Shown: positions 42,616 to 52,074, counted from the stretch's first letter. The stretch: 64,000 nt of DNA from Streptomyces sp. NBC_00259 (GCF_036181745.1 NZ_CP108080.1:4121501-4185500), one strand, 5' to 3'. A program made the numbers and translations. Notes: generated by a model not told the origin, from the letters alone.

Positions 42616-44775
42616 TCATGACTCCGGTCTCCGGCCGGGAGCGGCGCCCGGCAGCGCCTGTTCGGCCCAGATGGTCTTGCCGCGGCGGCCGGGACGGATG
42701 CCCCAGCGGTCGGTGAGCTGCGCGGTGATGTAGAGGCCGCGTCCGCCCTCGTCGCTGTCCAGGGCGCGGCGCAGATGCGGGGCGGTGCTGCTGTCGTCGG
42801 TGACCTCGCAGGTCAGTGCCCGGTCGCGGATGAGTCTCAGCTCGATGGGGCAGTCGGCGTACCGGACGGCGTTGGTGACCAGTTCGCTGACGATCAGTGC
42901 GGTGGTGTCCGCCCGGTCCGCGAGGCCCCACCGGCCGAGTTGGCCGACGGTGAGTCTGCGTGCCGTGGCGACGACTTCGGGAGTGTTGGGCAGCGACCAG
43001 GAGGCGGTGTGGTCGGCGTCGAGCGCCCGGGTGCGGGCCAGGAGCAGGAAGGCGTCCTGCCGGGGGTGCGCAGCGGCCACCTCGTCGAAGATCGCGTCGC
43101 AGGTCTGCTGCAGTGACTCCCGGGGTGCCGTGGAACGGACGGCGTGGCGTACCCGGTCCAGCGGAAGCCGGGCACCGTTAGGGCCTGCCGGGAGCATGGC
43201 CTCGTTGTAGAGGACCAGGGTGCTGCCTTCCGGGAGGGCGCACTCGGCGACGGTGTACTGGGCGAGCCCCTCACCCAGGGGCGGGCCTTCGGGGACGTCG
43301 GCGAGTTCCACGCCGCCGGGGTGGACGACGGTCGGTGAAGGGTGCCCGGCCCGGGCCATCGCACAGCGACGGGTCGCCGGATCGTAGACCGCGTACAGAC
43401 AGGTGAGGAGACGCGGGGCCCGGTCGTCGGGATCGCCCCCGGATCCCCGCGTCGGTCTGCTCACCAGGTCGTGCAGCCGCTCCAGAAGCTCGTCCGGCGG
43501 CAGTTCCAGGTCGGACAGCGCCGTGATCACGGCACGGAGTTCCGCCGTGGCCGCGACGGCCTCGATGCCGTGCTCGGCGGTGCCGCCCGTGGCGAGTGCG
43601 ACCCGGGCTCCGGACAGCGGGATCACGTCCGCCCAGGTGCTGCCCGCCCCGGCCGGCAGGGAGTTCTGCGCGGTCTCCACGGCCGTGCACATCTCGAGCT
43701 CCGAGGGCCGCCGGCCCCGCTGGAGGAATCCCGCCACCGAGCGTTCGCGGCTGTAGAGGCGGGCGTTGTCCAGGCACAGCGCGGTGCCGGCGGCCAGCTG
43801 CCGTGCGAGCGCCAGGTCCTGCTCGTCGAACGGCGTCGCGTTGCGCCATCGGTAGAAGCAGGCGAGCCCGAGCACCACCCCGCGGGCGCACATCGGCACC
43901 ACCATCATCGAGTGGGCGCGCGCCGCGAGCAGCCGTGCGTCGCGGTCGCGCTTCGGATCCAGCCAGGGGGCGTCCGCATCGAGGTGGCGGTCGAGGTGCG
44001 GCCGCAGACTCGACATGGCGTCACGGAACGGGCTGCCGACGGGGTAGGCGCTCACCTCTCCGACCTTGGGCACCCCGTGCCGGGCCTTGTCGGCGCAGGA
44101 GCGGAAGCCCGCGCGCCGCAGCGTGAGGTTCCCGGGCACCGTGCCGGGAGTCGGGGCCTGGCCGTGCAGGACGGAGTCCAGCACGTCCACGGCGACCGAG
44201 TCGGCCAGCTCCGGCACGGCCACCTCGCACAGTTCCGCGGCGGTGCGGAAGACGTCCAGGCTCGTCCCGATCGAGGTTCCGGCGCGGTTCAGCAGCTTCA
44301 GCCGCCCCTCGGCCCTGGTCCGCGTGGTGATGTCGGTGATGGCGTTGGCCAGACCGAGCACGGTGCCGTCGGTGTCCTGGATGCGGAAGCAGTGCGCGCA
44401 GACCATGCGCTCGACGGCCGGGACCCGGGGGCTTCGTACCCGGAACCGCAGATCGAGCAGGGGCATTCCGGTCTCCAGCACGATGCGGGCGCGGCTCTCG
44501 ATGTCCTGGGCGTTCTCGACGCCGAAGGCGTCCAGTACGTCCCGCAGCGGCCGGCCGAGCATCCGGTCGAGGGGAAAGTCCCGGATGAGCCGTGCGGCCG
44601 CGTTGACCCGTACGAGCCGCAGCCCGGTGTCCATGATGTGCAGGCCGATCGGCGACTGCGAGAAGAGCGCCGCCAGCACGGCCTCGTCCAGGCGCGGCCC
44701 TGCGGGACCCGACGAGTGCTGCGGAGTACTCACGACGTACGCCTGCTCTCCCTCACGGACGCCGGTGCCGGACAT
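42616..44775 (-). CDS. PAS-GAF-SpoIIE phosphatase-HATPase multidomain regulator
   Basis: A 719-residue soluble protein. A PAS domain occupies residues about 35-160 (LFSQSPIGLHIMDTGLRLVRVN, ITDITTRTRAEGRL). A GAF domain lies near 175-345 (GVVLGLACFYRW). A PP2C/SpoIIE-like domain follows at 370-570; its metal Asp motifs are weak (ARVALATGGTAEHGIEA in place of DGxGHG), so phosphatase activity may be lost. A C-terminal HATPase_c domain (ALIVSELVTNAVRYAD, GGRGLYITAQLTDRWG) resembles RsbW-type anti-sigma kinases. Kinase and phosphatase-like modules in one chain are typical for Streptomyces. ATG 44775 is the chosen start; 44823 is the alternative. Confidence 0.87.
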   Translation of the reverse strand: MSGTGVREGEQAYVVSTPQHSSGPAGPRLDEAVLAALFSQSPIGLHIMDTGLRLVRVNAAARLIRDFPLDRMLGRPLRDVLDAFGVENAQDIESRARIVLETGMPLLDLRFRVRSPRVPAVERMVCAHCFRIQDTDGTVLGLANAITDITTRTRAEGRLKLLNRAGTSIGTSLDVFRTAAELCEVAVPELADSVAVDVLDSVLHGQAPTPGTVPGNLTLRRAGFRSCADKARHGVPKVGEVSAYPVGSPFRDAMSSLRPHLDRHLDADAPWLDPKRDRDARLLAARAHSMMVVPMCARGVVLGLACFYRWRNATPFDEQDLALARQLAAGTALCLDNARLYSRERSVAGFLQRGRRPSELEMCTAVETAQNSLPAGAGSTWADVIPLSGARVALATGGTAEHGIEAVAATAELRAVITALSDLELPPDELLERLHDLVSRPTRGSGGDPDDRAPRLLTCLYAVYDPATRRCAMARAGHPSPTVVHPGGVELADVPEGPPLGEGLAQYTVAECALPEGSTLVLYNEAMLPAGPNGARLPLDRVRHAVRSTAPRESLQQTCDAIFDEVAAAHPRQDAFLLLARTRALDADHTASWSLPNTPEVVATARRLTVGQLGRWGLADRADTTALIVSELVTNAVRYADCPIELRLIRDRALTCEVTDDSSTAPHLRRALDSDEGGRGLYITAQLTDRWGIRPGRRGKTIWAEQALPGAAPGRRPES

Positions 44776-44923
44776 CCGTCCCGACCAGTACGAGCAAACC
44801 ACCGCATCGCCGTCGATCGCCACCGGCGCCGACCGTCGGAGTTACCCGGCTTCGCCGTCGAGGAGGTGCCCGTCCCGGCCCCCGGCCCCCGGGCGACGTC
44901 CTTCACACCCTGAGAGCCGTTGA

Positions 44924-46186
44924 TCAGAGCCGTACGACGACGAGAGCGGTGTCGTCGTCAGGGCCTTCGGCGACGGGAGAGAGGTCGACGAGCAGGGCGT
45001 CGGCGAGGCTTTCCGGCGCGAGGCCGTCGTGCCGGGCGAGGCTTCGGGCGAGGCGCTCCAGTCCCGCGTCGATGTCCTCGTCGCGGCGTTCGATCAGGCC
45101 GTCCGTGTACAGCACGAGGGTGGCGCCGGGCTCGTAGCAGTGGGTGGCCTCGGACCTGGCGCTGTCGTCGTCCAGGGCGCCGAGGGGCGGATCCGCTGCT
45201 TCGTCCAGGACGTCGACGGTGCGGCCGTCGGGGCGAAGCAGCATCGGGGGCGGGTGGCCGGCGCGGCTGTAGGTGATGGTGCGGGCTCGCTGATCGATGA
45301 CCGTCTGGACGGCGGTCGTCGCCAGGGCGCCCTCGACGGTGAGGGCGTACAGGGCGAGGGCCTTGAGCGCGGTGGCGGGCTGTCCGGTGGCACGGATGGC
45401 CGTGCTGAGGGCGCTGCGGAGCTGGCCCATGAGACTGGCGGCCTCCAGACCGTGGCCGACCACGTCGCCGACCGCGACCATCAGCCGGTCAGGGGGGACG
45501 TCGATGAAGTCGTACCAGTCACCGCAGACGTTGAGGGCACTGGTCGCCGGGCGGTAGCGCACCGCGACATTGCTGTGTCCCAGCGGGGCGGTCGGGAGCA
45601 TGGCGCGCTGCAGGCCGACGGCGATCTCGCGATCGCGGCGGTGGGCACGGCGCAGCTGTTCGTTCAGCTCCTGCAGGCCCTGGAAGCGTGCGAGCAGGGC
45701 GGCCGTCGTGGACTCCTCGTCGCTGAGCGCCTCTTCGGACTCCTGCAGCGCCGTACGGGCCCGGACCATGTCGGTGACGTCGTCGACCCGGGAAAGGATC
45801 AGCACCACCTGCCCGTCCGGACCGAGTACGGGTGCGTTGACGGGACTCCAGTACCGCTTCTCGACCGCTTCCGACGGCATCGCGAAGTCGTACCTCTGCA
45901 GCGCCATGCTGTCCGGTTCCCCGGTGGCGAGCACCCGGTCGACGGACGCGCGCAGCCGGGTACCGGGCGCCTCCTGGTCGGCAGGGTTGGTGGGAAACAC
46001 CTCGAACACCGAACGGCCCACGAACTCGTCCCGACCGCGCCGGGACAGCGTCAGGAGTGCCTGGTTGGCGTCCACGATGACCAGGCCGGGGGTGAGCAGC
46101 AGCGCGGGTCCGGGGGACGCGCGGAAGACCGCCTCGTAGTCGACCGCGCGTCGCGGAGCCTCACCGCCGGCCTCGGGTTCGCTCAC
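44924..46186 (-). CDS. PAS-SpoIIE PP2C phosphatase
   Basis: A 420-residue protein. A PAS domain spans about 20-140 (ALLLTPGLVIVDANQALL, VDDVTDMVRA). A coiled linker (LQGLQELNEQLRRAHRRDREIA style) leads into an intact PP2C domain at 190-420: DWYDFIDVPPDRLMVAVGDVVGHGLEAA, SRAGHPPPMLL, VLYTDGLIERRDEDID and DDDTALVVVRL (metal Asp residues retained). It should dephosphorylate STAS anti-anti-sigma factors. GTG 46186 is used; an in-frame GTG at 46237 would add 17 basic residues and neither has a strong ribosome-binding site. Confidence 0.86.
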   Translation of the reverse strand: MSEPEAGGEAPRRAVDYEAVFRASPGPALLLTPGLVIVDANQALLTLSRRGRDEFVGRSVFEVFPTNPADQEAPGTRLRASVDRVLATGEPDSMALQRYDFAMPSEAVEKRYWSPVNAPVLGPDGQVVLILSRVDDVTDMVRARTALQESEEALSDEESTTAALLARFQGLQELNEQLRRAHRRDREIAVGLQRAMLPTAPLGHSNVAVRYRPATSALNVCGDWYDFIDVPPDRLMVAVGDVVGHGLEAASLMGQLRSALSTAIRATGQPATALKALALYALTVEGALATTAVQTVIDQRARTITYSRAGHPPPMLLRPDGRTVDVLDEAADPPLGALDDDSARSEATHCYEPGATLVLYTDGLIERRDEDIDAGLERLARSLARHDGLAPESLADALLVDLSPVAEGPDDDTALVVVRL

Positions 46187-46279
46187 CCTCAGACGTCTAC
46201 CGCGCGACCGGACCGCACGCCGCTCCGACACTCCCACAGGACCGACGAAAGCATCGCGTCGTCCGTACCGGCAGCTTTC

Positions 46280-47593
46280 TCAACGGGGGTACCGCGTGGC
46301 CCGCCCCACGCCCATGTGGGTGAAGCCCGCCGACAGGAGGACGGAGGGGTCGAGCAGGTTGCGGCCGTCGAGGAGCAGAGGGTTCCGCATCCGGCGGGCG
46401 GCGGCCGGCCAGTCGACGTCGGTCAGCTCGGGCCACTCGGTGACCAGGATCGCCGCATCCGCGTCGGTCATCGCCCCGAGGGGGTCCGGCAGGCGGGTGG
46501 TGGAGGACCAGGGCTCCTGGTGGCCGTCGGCGCCCGGCGCCATCGGGTCCCAGCAGGTGACCGTGGCGCCCTCGGCGAGAAGGCGGGAGGCGATGATCGC
46601 GCTCGGGGCCTCGCGCATGTCGTCCGTGCCCGGCTTGAAGGTCATGCCCAGCAGCGCGATCCGACGGCCCTTCAGGCCGTCGAGCTCGGTCTTGAGCCGC
46701 TGGATGGCGCGCCTCGGCTGGAGCTCGTTCACCTCGATGACGGCGTTGAGCAACTGGAAGGGGTAGCCGGAGTTGCTGGCCATGGCACGCAGCGCGCGTG
46801 AGTCCTTCGGGAAGCACGATCCGCCGTAGCCGAGCCCCGCCTTCAGGAAGTGGGGCCCGAGGCGGTGGTCGAGGCCCACGGCGCGGGACACGTGCCCGAT
46901 GTCCGCGCCGGTCGCCTCGCAGACGGTCGCGATCTCGTTGATGAAGGTGATCCGCGTGGCGAGCAGGGCGTTGGAGGCGAGTTTGACCATCTCCGCCGAG
47001 GCGACGTCCATCAGCTCCACCGGGGAGTCCACCGCGCCGTAGAGGTCCGCCACCCACCGGGCCACGCCGGCGTCCGAGGCACCGATCACCACGCGGTCGG
47101 GGCGCAGGAAGTCCTCGACCGCCCTGCCCTCCGCGGTGAACTCGGGGTTCGCGGCGTATCCCACGTGGCCGAGGCCCCGCTCGTCGAGGGCGGCCCGCAC
47201 GCGCGCACCCGTACCGACCGGCACGGTGCTCTTGACGACGACCGCGACGAGATGGGACGCGTCACGGAGGGCGTCGACGACCGCCCAGACGCGCGAGAGG
47301 TCGGCGTCACCGGAGGCGGTGGGCGGGGTGTCGACACAGACGAAGACCACCTCGGCGTCGCGTACGGCTTCGTGCACGTCCAGCGTGAACGCCAGCCGCT
47401 CCTTGTTCTGGCTGATCAGGTCGCCCAGGCCCGGTTCGAAGAAGGGCACTTCGCCGGAGTTGAGCAGCCCGATCCGCTCGGGCCGGATGTCACGTACGAC
47501 GACACGGTGACCCAGCTCCGCGAAGCACGCTCCCGTGACCAGGCCGATGTAGCCCGCACCGAAGACGGCGATTCTGCGGGACGTGCCAGTCAT
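46280..47593 (-). CDS. ugd: UDP-glucose 6-dehydrogenase
   Basis: Oxidises UDP-glucose to UDP-glucuronate with two NAD. The 437-residue protein has the Rossmann motif IAVFGAGYIGLVTGACFAELGH (G-x-G-Y-I-G). It also has VDTPPTASGDADLS and STVPVGTG, the conserved NPEFTAEGRAVEDF, and the catalytic Cys in LGYGGSCFPKDSRAL near 255-270. ILLGMTFKPGTDDMREAPS-type closing motif (LLGMTFKPGTDDMREAPS) is present. It probably provides UDP-glucuronate for the decarboxylase-like enzyme encoded at 52.1-53.1 kb. ATG 47593 is preceded by an in-frame TTG. Confidence 0.94.
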   Translation of the reverse strand: MTGTSRRIAVFGAGYIGLVTGACFAELGHRVVVRDIRPERIGLLNSGEVPFFEPGLGDLISQNKERLAFTLDVHEAVRDAEVVFVCVDTPPTASGDADLSRVWAVVDALRDASHLVAVVVKSTVPVGTGARVRAALDERGLGHVGYAANPEFTAEGRAVEDFLRPDRVVIGASDAGVARWVADLYGAVDSPVELMDVASAEMVKLASNALLATRITFINEIATVCEATGADIGHVSRAVGLDHRLGPHFLKAGLGYGGSCFPKDSRALRAMASNSGYPFQLLNAVIEVNELQPRRAIQRLKTELDGLKGRRIALLGMTFKPGTDDMREAPSAIIASRLLAEGATVTCWDPMAPGADGHQEPWSSTTRLPDPLGAMTDADAAILVTEWPELTDVDWPAAARRMRNPLLLDGRNLLDPSVLLSAGFTHMGVGRATRYPR

Positions 47594-47666
47594 CAATCGA
47601 TTCCATTCTCTTGTTCCGGTGGGACATCGCTGTCCGAGTGGGACCGCCCGCGCCGCCGGGGGCGGT

Positions 47667-47897
47667 TCAGGCGCGACGTCCCTTGTTCCTGGGGTGGTTG
47701 CGGGCGGTGCGCTCGTTGCCGAACTTGTACGAGCCCGTCCAGCGCGCCATCACCTCCTGCGCGTCGCCGGACTCCACCTCCGCGGCGAACTGCTCGGCAC
47801 GGTCGCCGCGCAGTGTCGTGGCCTTACGGCCGCGATGGGTGATGACGATGGTGCCGTCGGCGCGGGTTTCGTAGCTGAAACCGGAAGGGCGTGGCAT
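47667..47897 (-). CDS. Small conserved actinobacterial protein
   Basis: A 76-residue soluble basic protein. The core FSYETRADGTIVITHRGRKATTLRG reads as a two- or three-stranded sheet followed by helix AEQFAAEVESGDAQEVMARWTGSYKFG. It is known to me only as a conserved hypothetical family in streptomycetes. ATG 47897 (MPRPSGFSY). Function unknown. It lies 54 bp downstream of the AfsR-like gene on the same strand and may be cotranscribed with it. Confidence 0.75.
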   Translation of the reverse strand: MPRPSGFSYETRADGTIVITHRGRKATTLRGDRAEQFAAEVESGDAQEVMARWTGSYKFGNERTARNHPRNKGRRA

Positions 47898-47951
47898 GAG
47901 CGGACCTGCCTCGTTTCTCGGGGGTTCTTCGGTGGGCTCGCGGACCGGACG

Positions 47952-49997
47952 TCAGGCCGTGTCGCCTGTTCTGGCCAGTGCCCAGGAGGAGCGCACCGGC
48001 AACACGTGGGGGACGGCGCCTTCCTCATCGGCCAGCATGTCGCGGGCGAAGAGCCGGACCAGCGGGTGCAGCCGGTACGCGTAGCCGCCGGGCTGCCGGA
48101 CCACCTCGGCCCAGTGGGCGGCCGCGAGGTCGGCGAGCAGTTCCTCGGCCTCCTCGTGGCCGGTCCCCAGGGCGCGGGCGGCCGTGCGGGCCTGCACCGG
48201 ATGCGGGCCCAGCTCGGAATGGAAGCGCAGGGCCCGGCGCGCGGAGGGCGTGAGGCGGCGGTACGCCTCCATGAGACGGTCGCGCAACGACAGGTCGGAG
48301 AAGGCCAGTTCCGCCAGCGTCCGGCCGGGGTCGGTGAGCCGGTCGGCGTGCCGGGACAGGGGCCAGTGCCCCCGGGCCGCGACCTTCGCGCCGGCGATGC
48401 GCAGGGCGAGCGGCAACCCGGCGCAGGCGTCGACGACGGCGGCCGCGGAGGCGGGTTCGGCGCCCGTGCGCAGGCGCCCCGCCAGCTTGTCGAAAAGGCT
48501 CCCGGACTCGGGCGGCGAGAGCGGCCCCAGTACCGTGCGGCTCACACCCTCCAGCGCGTAGAGCCCCGATCGGCTGGTGATGAGCACCGCGCACCCGTCG
48601 GTGACGGGCAGCAGCGGGCGCAGCGTGCGTTCGTCGGCCGCGTCGTCGAGCACCAGCAGCACCCGCCTGTCCGCGGTACGGGTGCGCCAGGCGCGCATGC
48701 GCTCGTCGAGGGTGCCCGGTATCCGGGCCGCGGGAACGCCGAGCAGCCGCAGCAGTTCGGCGAGCGCGTCCGCCGTGTCCAGCGGCCGCGGGCCGGAGCC
48801 GCGCAGATCGAGGTGGATCTGCCCGTCCGGGTAGGAGGGTTTGACGCGGTGTGCCGTCTGGAGCACGACGGCCGTCTTGCCGATGCCGGGCATTCCGGTC
48901 ACCACGTGGACCGCCTGATCGGGGCGGCGCGGACGGCGGGTGGTCAACGCGGTGCCCAGCCGCATCACTTCCTGGTCGCGTCCGGTGAAATCGGCGGGTG
49001 GGGGCGGCAGTTCGGCCGGCCTGAGGGGGCGCTCCCCGTGCGGCGCCGACGCCGGGGCCGTGGCCGTCACCGGCCCTGCCGGAGCGGACGCTCGCCCGGC
49101 CGCCGCCGCCACCGCCGCTCCCACCGCGACCGGCTCCCGCGCCGTCGGTGCCACGGCGGGAGCCGGCTTCGCGGACGCCTTCGGCACCGCGCCCCGCGAG
49201 GCCCGCGGGACTCGCGGCAGCAGGGCCGGATCGCCGGACAGCAACGCCTGGTGCAGGCGGCGCAGTGCGGCCGAGGGCTCCAGGCCCAACTCGTCGGCGA
49301 GCGTGGCCCGGGCGGCCCGGTAGGCGGCGAGCGCGTCGGCCTGCCGTCCCGACCGGTACAGCGCCGTCATCAGCTGGCCGCGCAGTCCCTCACGCAGGGG
49401 GTCGGCGGCGATGAGCGCGATGAGTTCGGGGATGAGCGCGGCGTGCCGACCCAGCTCCAGATCGGCGTCGATACGCCGCTCCAGGGTGACGAGGCGCTCC
49501 TCCTCCAGCCGGTCGCGCTCGACATCGGCGAGCGCGTCGCAGACCCCGCCCAGTGCCACGCCCCGCCAGACGGCGAGGGCGCGGCGCAGTTCGTCGGCCG
49601 CGGTCGCCGCACGGCCCGCGGCCAGGGCCTCGGCGCCGCGCGCCGCCCGCTCCTGGAACTCCAGGAGGTCGACGCGTACGCCCCGGTCGGGCAGTCCGAG
49701 GAGATAGCCCGGGCGGCGGCGCTCCACCTCGACGCCGGGGCCGAGCAGATGCCGGACCCGGGAGGCGTAGGTGTGGAGCTGGGCCGGGCAGGTCGTGGGC
49801 GGGCGCTCGTCCCAGAGCAGGGCGGTCAGTCTGCTGTCGCTCACCACCCGGCCCCGGGCGAGGAGCAGCGCGGCCAGCATCGTGCGGGGCTTGGGCCCGC
49901 CCAGCTTGACCGGAGTGCCGCCGCGGTGGGCCTCGACCGGCCCGAGGAGGTTCAGATGAAGCGTCTCCGCGGAACCCACCGCGGTCACGGGCCCCAT
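47952..49997 (-). CDS. AfsR-like SARP regulator with NB-ARC ATPase domain
   Basis: A 681-residue regulator. The N-terminal winged-helix DNA-binding domain (residues 10-100; LHLNLLGPVEAHRGG, KPRTMLAALLLARGRVVS) leads into a BTAD bacterial activation domain at 105-250 (LADELGLEPSAALRRLHQALL). An Ala/Pro linker at 255-325 follows. An NB-ARC/STAND ATPase begins near 345 with Walker A GMPGIGKTA and has Walker B LLVLDDAADE and RNBS-type GLPLALRIAG. It probably controls secondary metabolism nearby. Its ATG overlaps the 3' end of a small secreted peptide gene by 13 bp, so the two are coupled. Confidence 0.88.
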   Translation of the reverse strand: MGPVTAVGSAETLHLNLLGPVEAHRGGTPVKLGGPKPRTMLAALLLARGRVVSDSRLTALLWDERPPTTCPAQLHTYASRVRHLLGPGVEVERRRPGYLLGLPDRGVRVDLLEFQERAARGAEALAAGRAATAADELRRALAVWRGVALGGVCDALADVERDRLEEERLVTLERRIDADLELGRHAALIPELIALIAADPLREGLRGQLMTALYRSGRQADALAAYRAARATLADELGLEPSAALRRLHQALLSGDPALLPRVPRASRGAVPKASAKPAPAVAPTAREPVAVGAAVAAAAGRASAPAGPVTATAPASAPHGERPLRPAELPPPPADFTGRDQEVMRLGTALTTRRPRRPDQAVHVVTGMPGIGKTAVVLQTAHRVKPSYPDGQIHLDLRGSGPRPLDTADALAELLRLLGVPAARIPGTLDERMRAWRTRTADRRVLLVLDDAADERTLRPLLPVTDGCAVLITSRSGLYALEGVSRTVLGPLSPPESGSLFDKLAGRLRTGAEPASAAAVVDACAGLPLALRIAGAKVAARGHWPLSRHADRLTDPGRTLAELAFSDLSLRDRLMEAYRRLTPSARRALRFHSELGPHPVQARTAARALGTGHEEAEELLADLAAAHWAEVVRQPGGYAYRLHPLVRLFARDMLADEEGAVPHVLPVRSSWALARTGDTA

Positions 49998-50218
49998 ATG
50001 TTGCCGTTCCTCGACTCGTGAGCCGGCTTGCCGTGCTTGCCGTGCGTGCCGTGCGTGCCGTCGGCCACGATCGTGCCCGGGTGCCCCGCGGGTCCTCCGT
50101 GGGCGCCGGCAGCCGTGGTGGCGACCGCCCCGGCCACCGTCCCGGTCCCCACGAGGACGGCGGCGAGCGTGGCGGCCGCGAACGCCGTCTTGCGCTTGGC
50201 ACGGATGGAAGTCTGCAT
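49985..50218 (-). CDS. Small secreted His/Gly-rich peptide coupled to the AfsR-like gene
   Basis: A 77-residue peptide. ATG 50218 follows AGGGGGACCC. The signal peptide is RAKRKTAFAAATLAAVLVGTGTVAGAVA, shown as a basic n-region then a 20-residue hydrophobic core. The mature part is about 45 residues: GAHGGPAGHPGTIVADGTH, then GTHGKHGKPAHESRNGNIW ending GP. There is no Cys and almost no Ser/Thr, so lanthipeptide or thiopeptide maturation is unlikely. His/Gly spacing suggests metal binding or a signalling peptide. Its stop lies 13 bp inside the AfsR-like gene, so expression must be linked. Similarly arranged small ORFs accompany some SARP regulators; no known family recognised. Confidence 0.65.
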   Translation of the reverse strand: MQTSIRAKRKTAFAAATLAAVLVGTGTVAGAVATTAAGAHGGPAGHPGTIVADGTHGTHGKHGKPAHESRNGNIWGP

Positions 50219-50449
50219 GGGTCCCCCTGGAAGCATCGGCTGAGCGGAGTCATCCGGGTCCCCCGGCCGACCGCATCGGCCAGGTTTGCGCGCCTTCACC
50301 CCTTGACCGGCGCTCTGTCCCGGTGAGACCACTCTGCTCGGGACCGGAAGCTTTGCCCAGGGGTTTCCCATGTCAGGGACCTGCAATGGCAGGACGAGGA
50401 CACGCCCGCCGGCCCGGGCGCACCCGAGGCGCACCCCGGGCGCCCCTCG

Positions 50450-50773
50450 TCAGCCCTCCAGGGCCAGCAGGTCCACGAGCAGCGTCAGCGGCATCGTGGA
50501 GAGCCTTCTGAACCGCAGGCCCCGGACCGTGCAGCGCCTCAGCACCGCGTCCGCGGCCCGTTCCGACTCGGTCAGCGTGCGATGGGAGAGGAAGAGCACC
50601 ACGTCGAGGGACGGCGCGGCGCCCCGGGGGAGCGGTCCCGTGGGCGACGGCGCCGGCTGGACGTAGATGTGCTCCACCCCGTCGTCCGGACGGGCCGCCT
50701 CCGACAGCAGGATGCGGACGTCCGACGGGGAGAGGCGCGCGGTGGACTCCAGCCGGACGTCTACGAGATACAT
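50450..50773 (-). CDS. Hypothetical protein upstream of the peptide/AfsR-like genes
   Basis: A 107-residue soluble protein. The pattern MYLVDVRLESTARLSPSDVRILLSE, then DGVEHIYVQPAPS, then LDVVLFLSHRTLTESERAADAVLRR suggests an alternating alpha/beta fold of about 100 residues. No catalytic motif or signal peptide. It sits 231 bp upstream of the peptide gene on the same strand and 218 bp from the divergent LuxR-type gene. Function unknown; its position suggests a role with the AfsR-like system. Confidence 0.6.
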   Translation of the reverse strand: MYLVDVRLESTARLSPSDVRILLSEAARPDDGVEHIYVQPAPSPTGPLPRGAAPSLDVVLFLSHRTLTESERAADAVLRRCTVRGLRFRRLSTMPLTLLVDLLALEG

Positions 50774-50991
50774 GACCGCCCCGCCGTGCCGCGCCGGACC
50801 GGTTCCCCGAACTCCGCGCCGCCCGTGGTTCCGTCATCGGCACCGGCGGTAACAACCGTGTCGCCGAGGCCGGAAACAGCTCCGTCCGGATTCCGCCATC
50901 GCGTATCGTGTGCGGCCGCGTCCCCGACCACGGACGCGGGCGCGGGAATGATGTGCGGTGCGACCCACCGCCGCCCTGGGGGAGGGGAATC

Positions 50992-51987
50992 ATGCTTGGT
51001 CGATTGGGGATCGGCCCGGATGAGGAAGCGGTGTATCGCGTCATGCTCAAGGACGGGCCGGGGGCGGTTTCCGGCCTTGCCGAGGCTTTGGGGTGGACCG
51101 AGGAGCGTGCGCGTTCGGCCCTGGACCGGCTGGCCGCACTGTCGCTCGTACGGCCTTCGGCGGACGGCGGCCCGGACCGTCCCGTCGACCCCGAGCTGGG
51201 CCTGACGTCGCTCCTCGCCAGCCAGGAGACCGAACTCCTGGAGCGCGAGAGACAGATCAGGGCGAGCCGGGTCGCGGTGGCGGGCATGCTCGCCGACATC
51301 CGTGCCACCGGCGGACATGACGTCACCGAGGTGCAGAAGCTGCGGTCCATGGACCAGATCCAGTCGAAGATCGAGCATCTGGCCGAAACCTGTACCACCG
51401 AGATAGCGGCGTTCGTTCCGGGCGGAGGCCAGAGCGAGGAGCATCTGGAGGCCGCCCGGCCGCTGGACACCTCGACCAGCGACCGAGGCGTACGCCTTCG
51501 GTACATCTTCCTCGACAGTTGTCGTAACTCTCCTGCGACCAGGGAGTACGTGGCCTGGCTGGGGGAGCGCGGTGGTCTGGTGCGCACCGTGCCCCGGCTG
51601 CCGCTGCGGATGCTCATCTACGACCGCAGCAGGGCGATCGTGCCGATGGACCCGGCCGCGGCCGACATGGGGGCGCTGGTGCTGGACGGCACCGGCGCGC
51701 TGACCGCGCTGCTCGCCCTCTTCGATCTGACCTGGCAGCAGGCGCAGCCGCTCGGTGAGAGCGCGGCCGAGGCCGCGGCCGACACCGGCAACGATCTGAC
51801 CCCGCCGGAGCGGGCCGTGCTCGATCTGCTCACGGAGGGGATGACGGACGAGGCGATCGCCCGCCAACTGGGCGTTTCCGTACGGACGATACGGCGCGTC
51901 ACCGCCGATCTGTCGCAACGCCTGGGAGCGCGCAGCCGGTTCGAGGCGGGGGTGCTCGCCACCAGCAAGGGCTGGGTGAACCTCTGA
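50992..51987 (+). CDS. TrmB/LuxR-type transcriptional regulator
   Basis: A 331-residue regulator; ATG 50992 follows GGGGAGGGG. An N-terminal TrmB-like winged helix (DEEAVYRVMLKDGPGAVSGLAEALG ... LSLVRPSADG) spans residues 8-60. A coiled helix and a middle domain resembling a phospholipase D-like or sensory fold (RYIFLDSCRNSPATREYV) follow. A C-terminal LuxR HTH spans residues about 265-325 (LTPPERAVLDLLTEGMTDEAIARQLGV, then SVRTIRRVTADLSQRLGA). This architecture is common in Streptomyces pathway regulators. The ligand is unknown. It is convergent with the decarboxylase-like gene. Confidence 0.85.
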   Translation: MLGRLGIGPDEEAVYRVMLKDGPGAVSGLAEALGWTEERARSALDRLAALSLVRPSADGGPDRPVDPELGLTSLLASQETELLERERQIRASRVAVAGMLADIRATGGHDVTEVQKLRSMDQIQSKIEHLAETCTTEIAAFVPGGGQSEEHLEAARPLDTSTSDRGVRLRYIFLDSCRNSPATREYVAWLGERGGLVRTVPRLPLRMLIYDRSRAIVPMDPAAADMGALVLDGTGALTALLALFDLTWQQAQPLGESAAEAAADTGNDLTPPERAVLDLLTEGMTDEAIARQLGVSVRTIRRVTADLSQRLGARSRFEAGVLATSKGWVNL

Positions 51988-52074
51988 CCGCTGCCGTCCC
52001 ACGACCGCCGACGTCCGACGCACCACGCCTGCCCCCGATCCGGTTGGCCCTCGGCCGAACGGTGCCAGCGGGTT

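Noticed and set aside
49985..50218. Small peptide as a lanthipeptide or thiopeptide precursor
   Set aside because: No Cys, almost no Ser/Thr in the mature part, and no modifying enzyme nearby.
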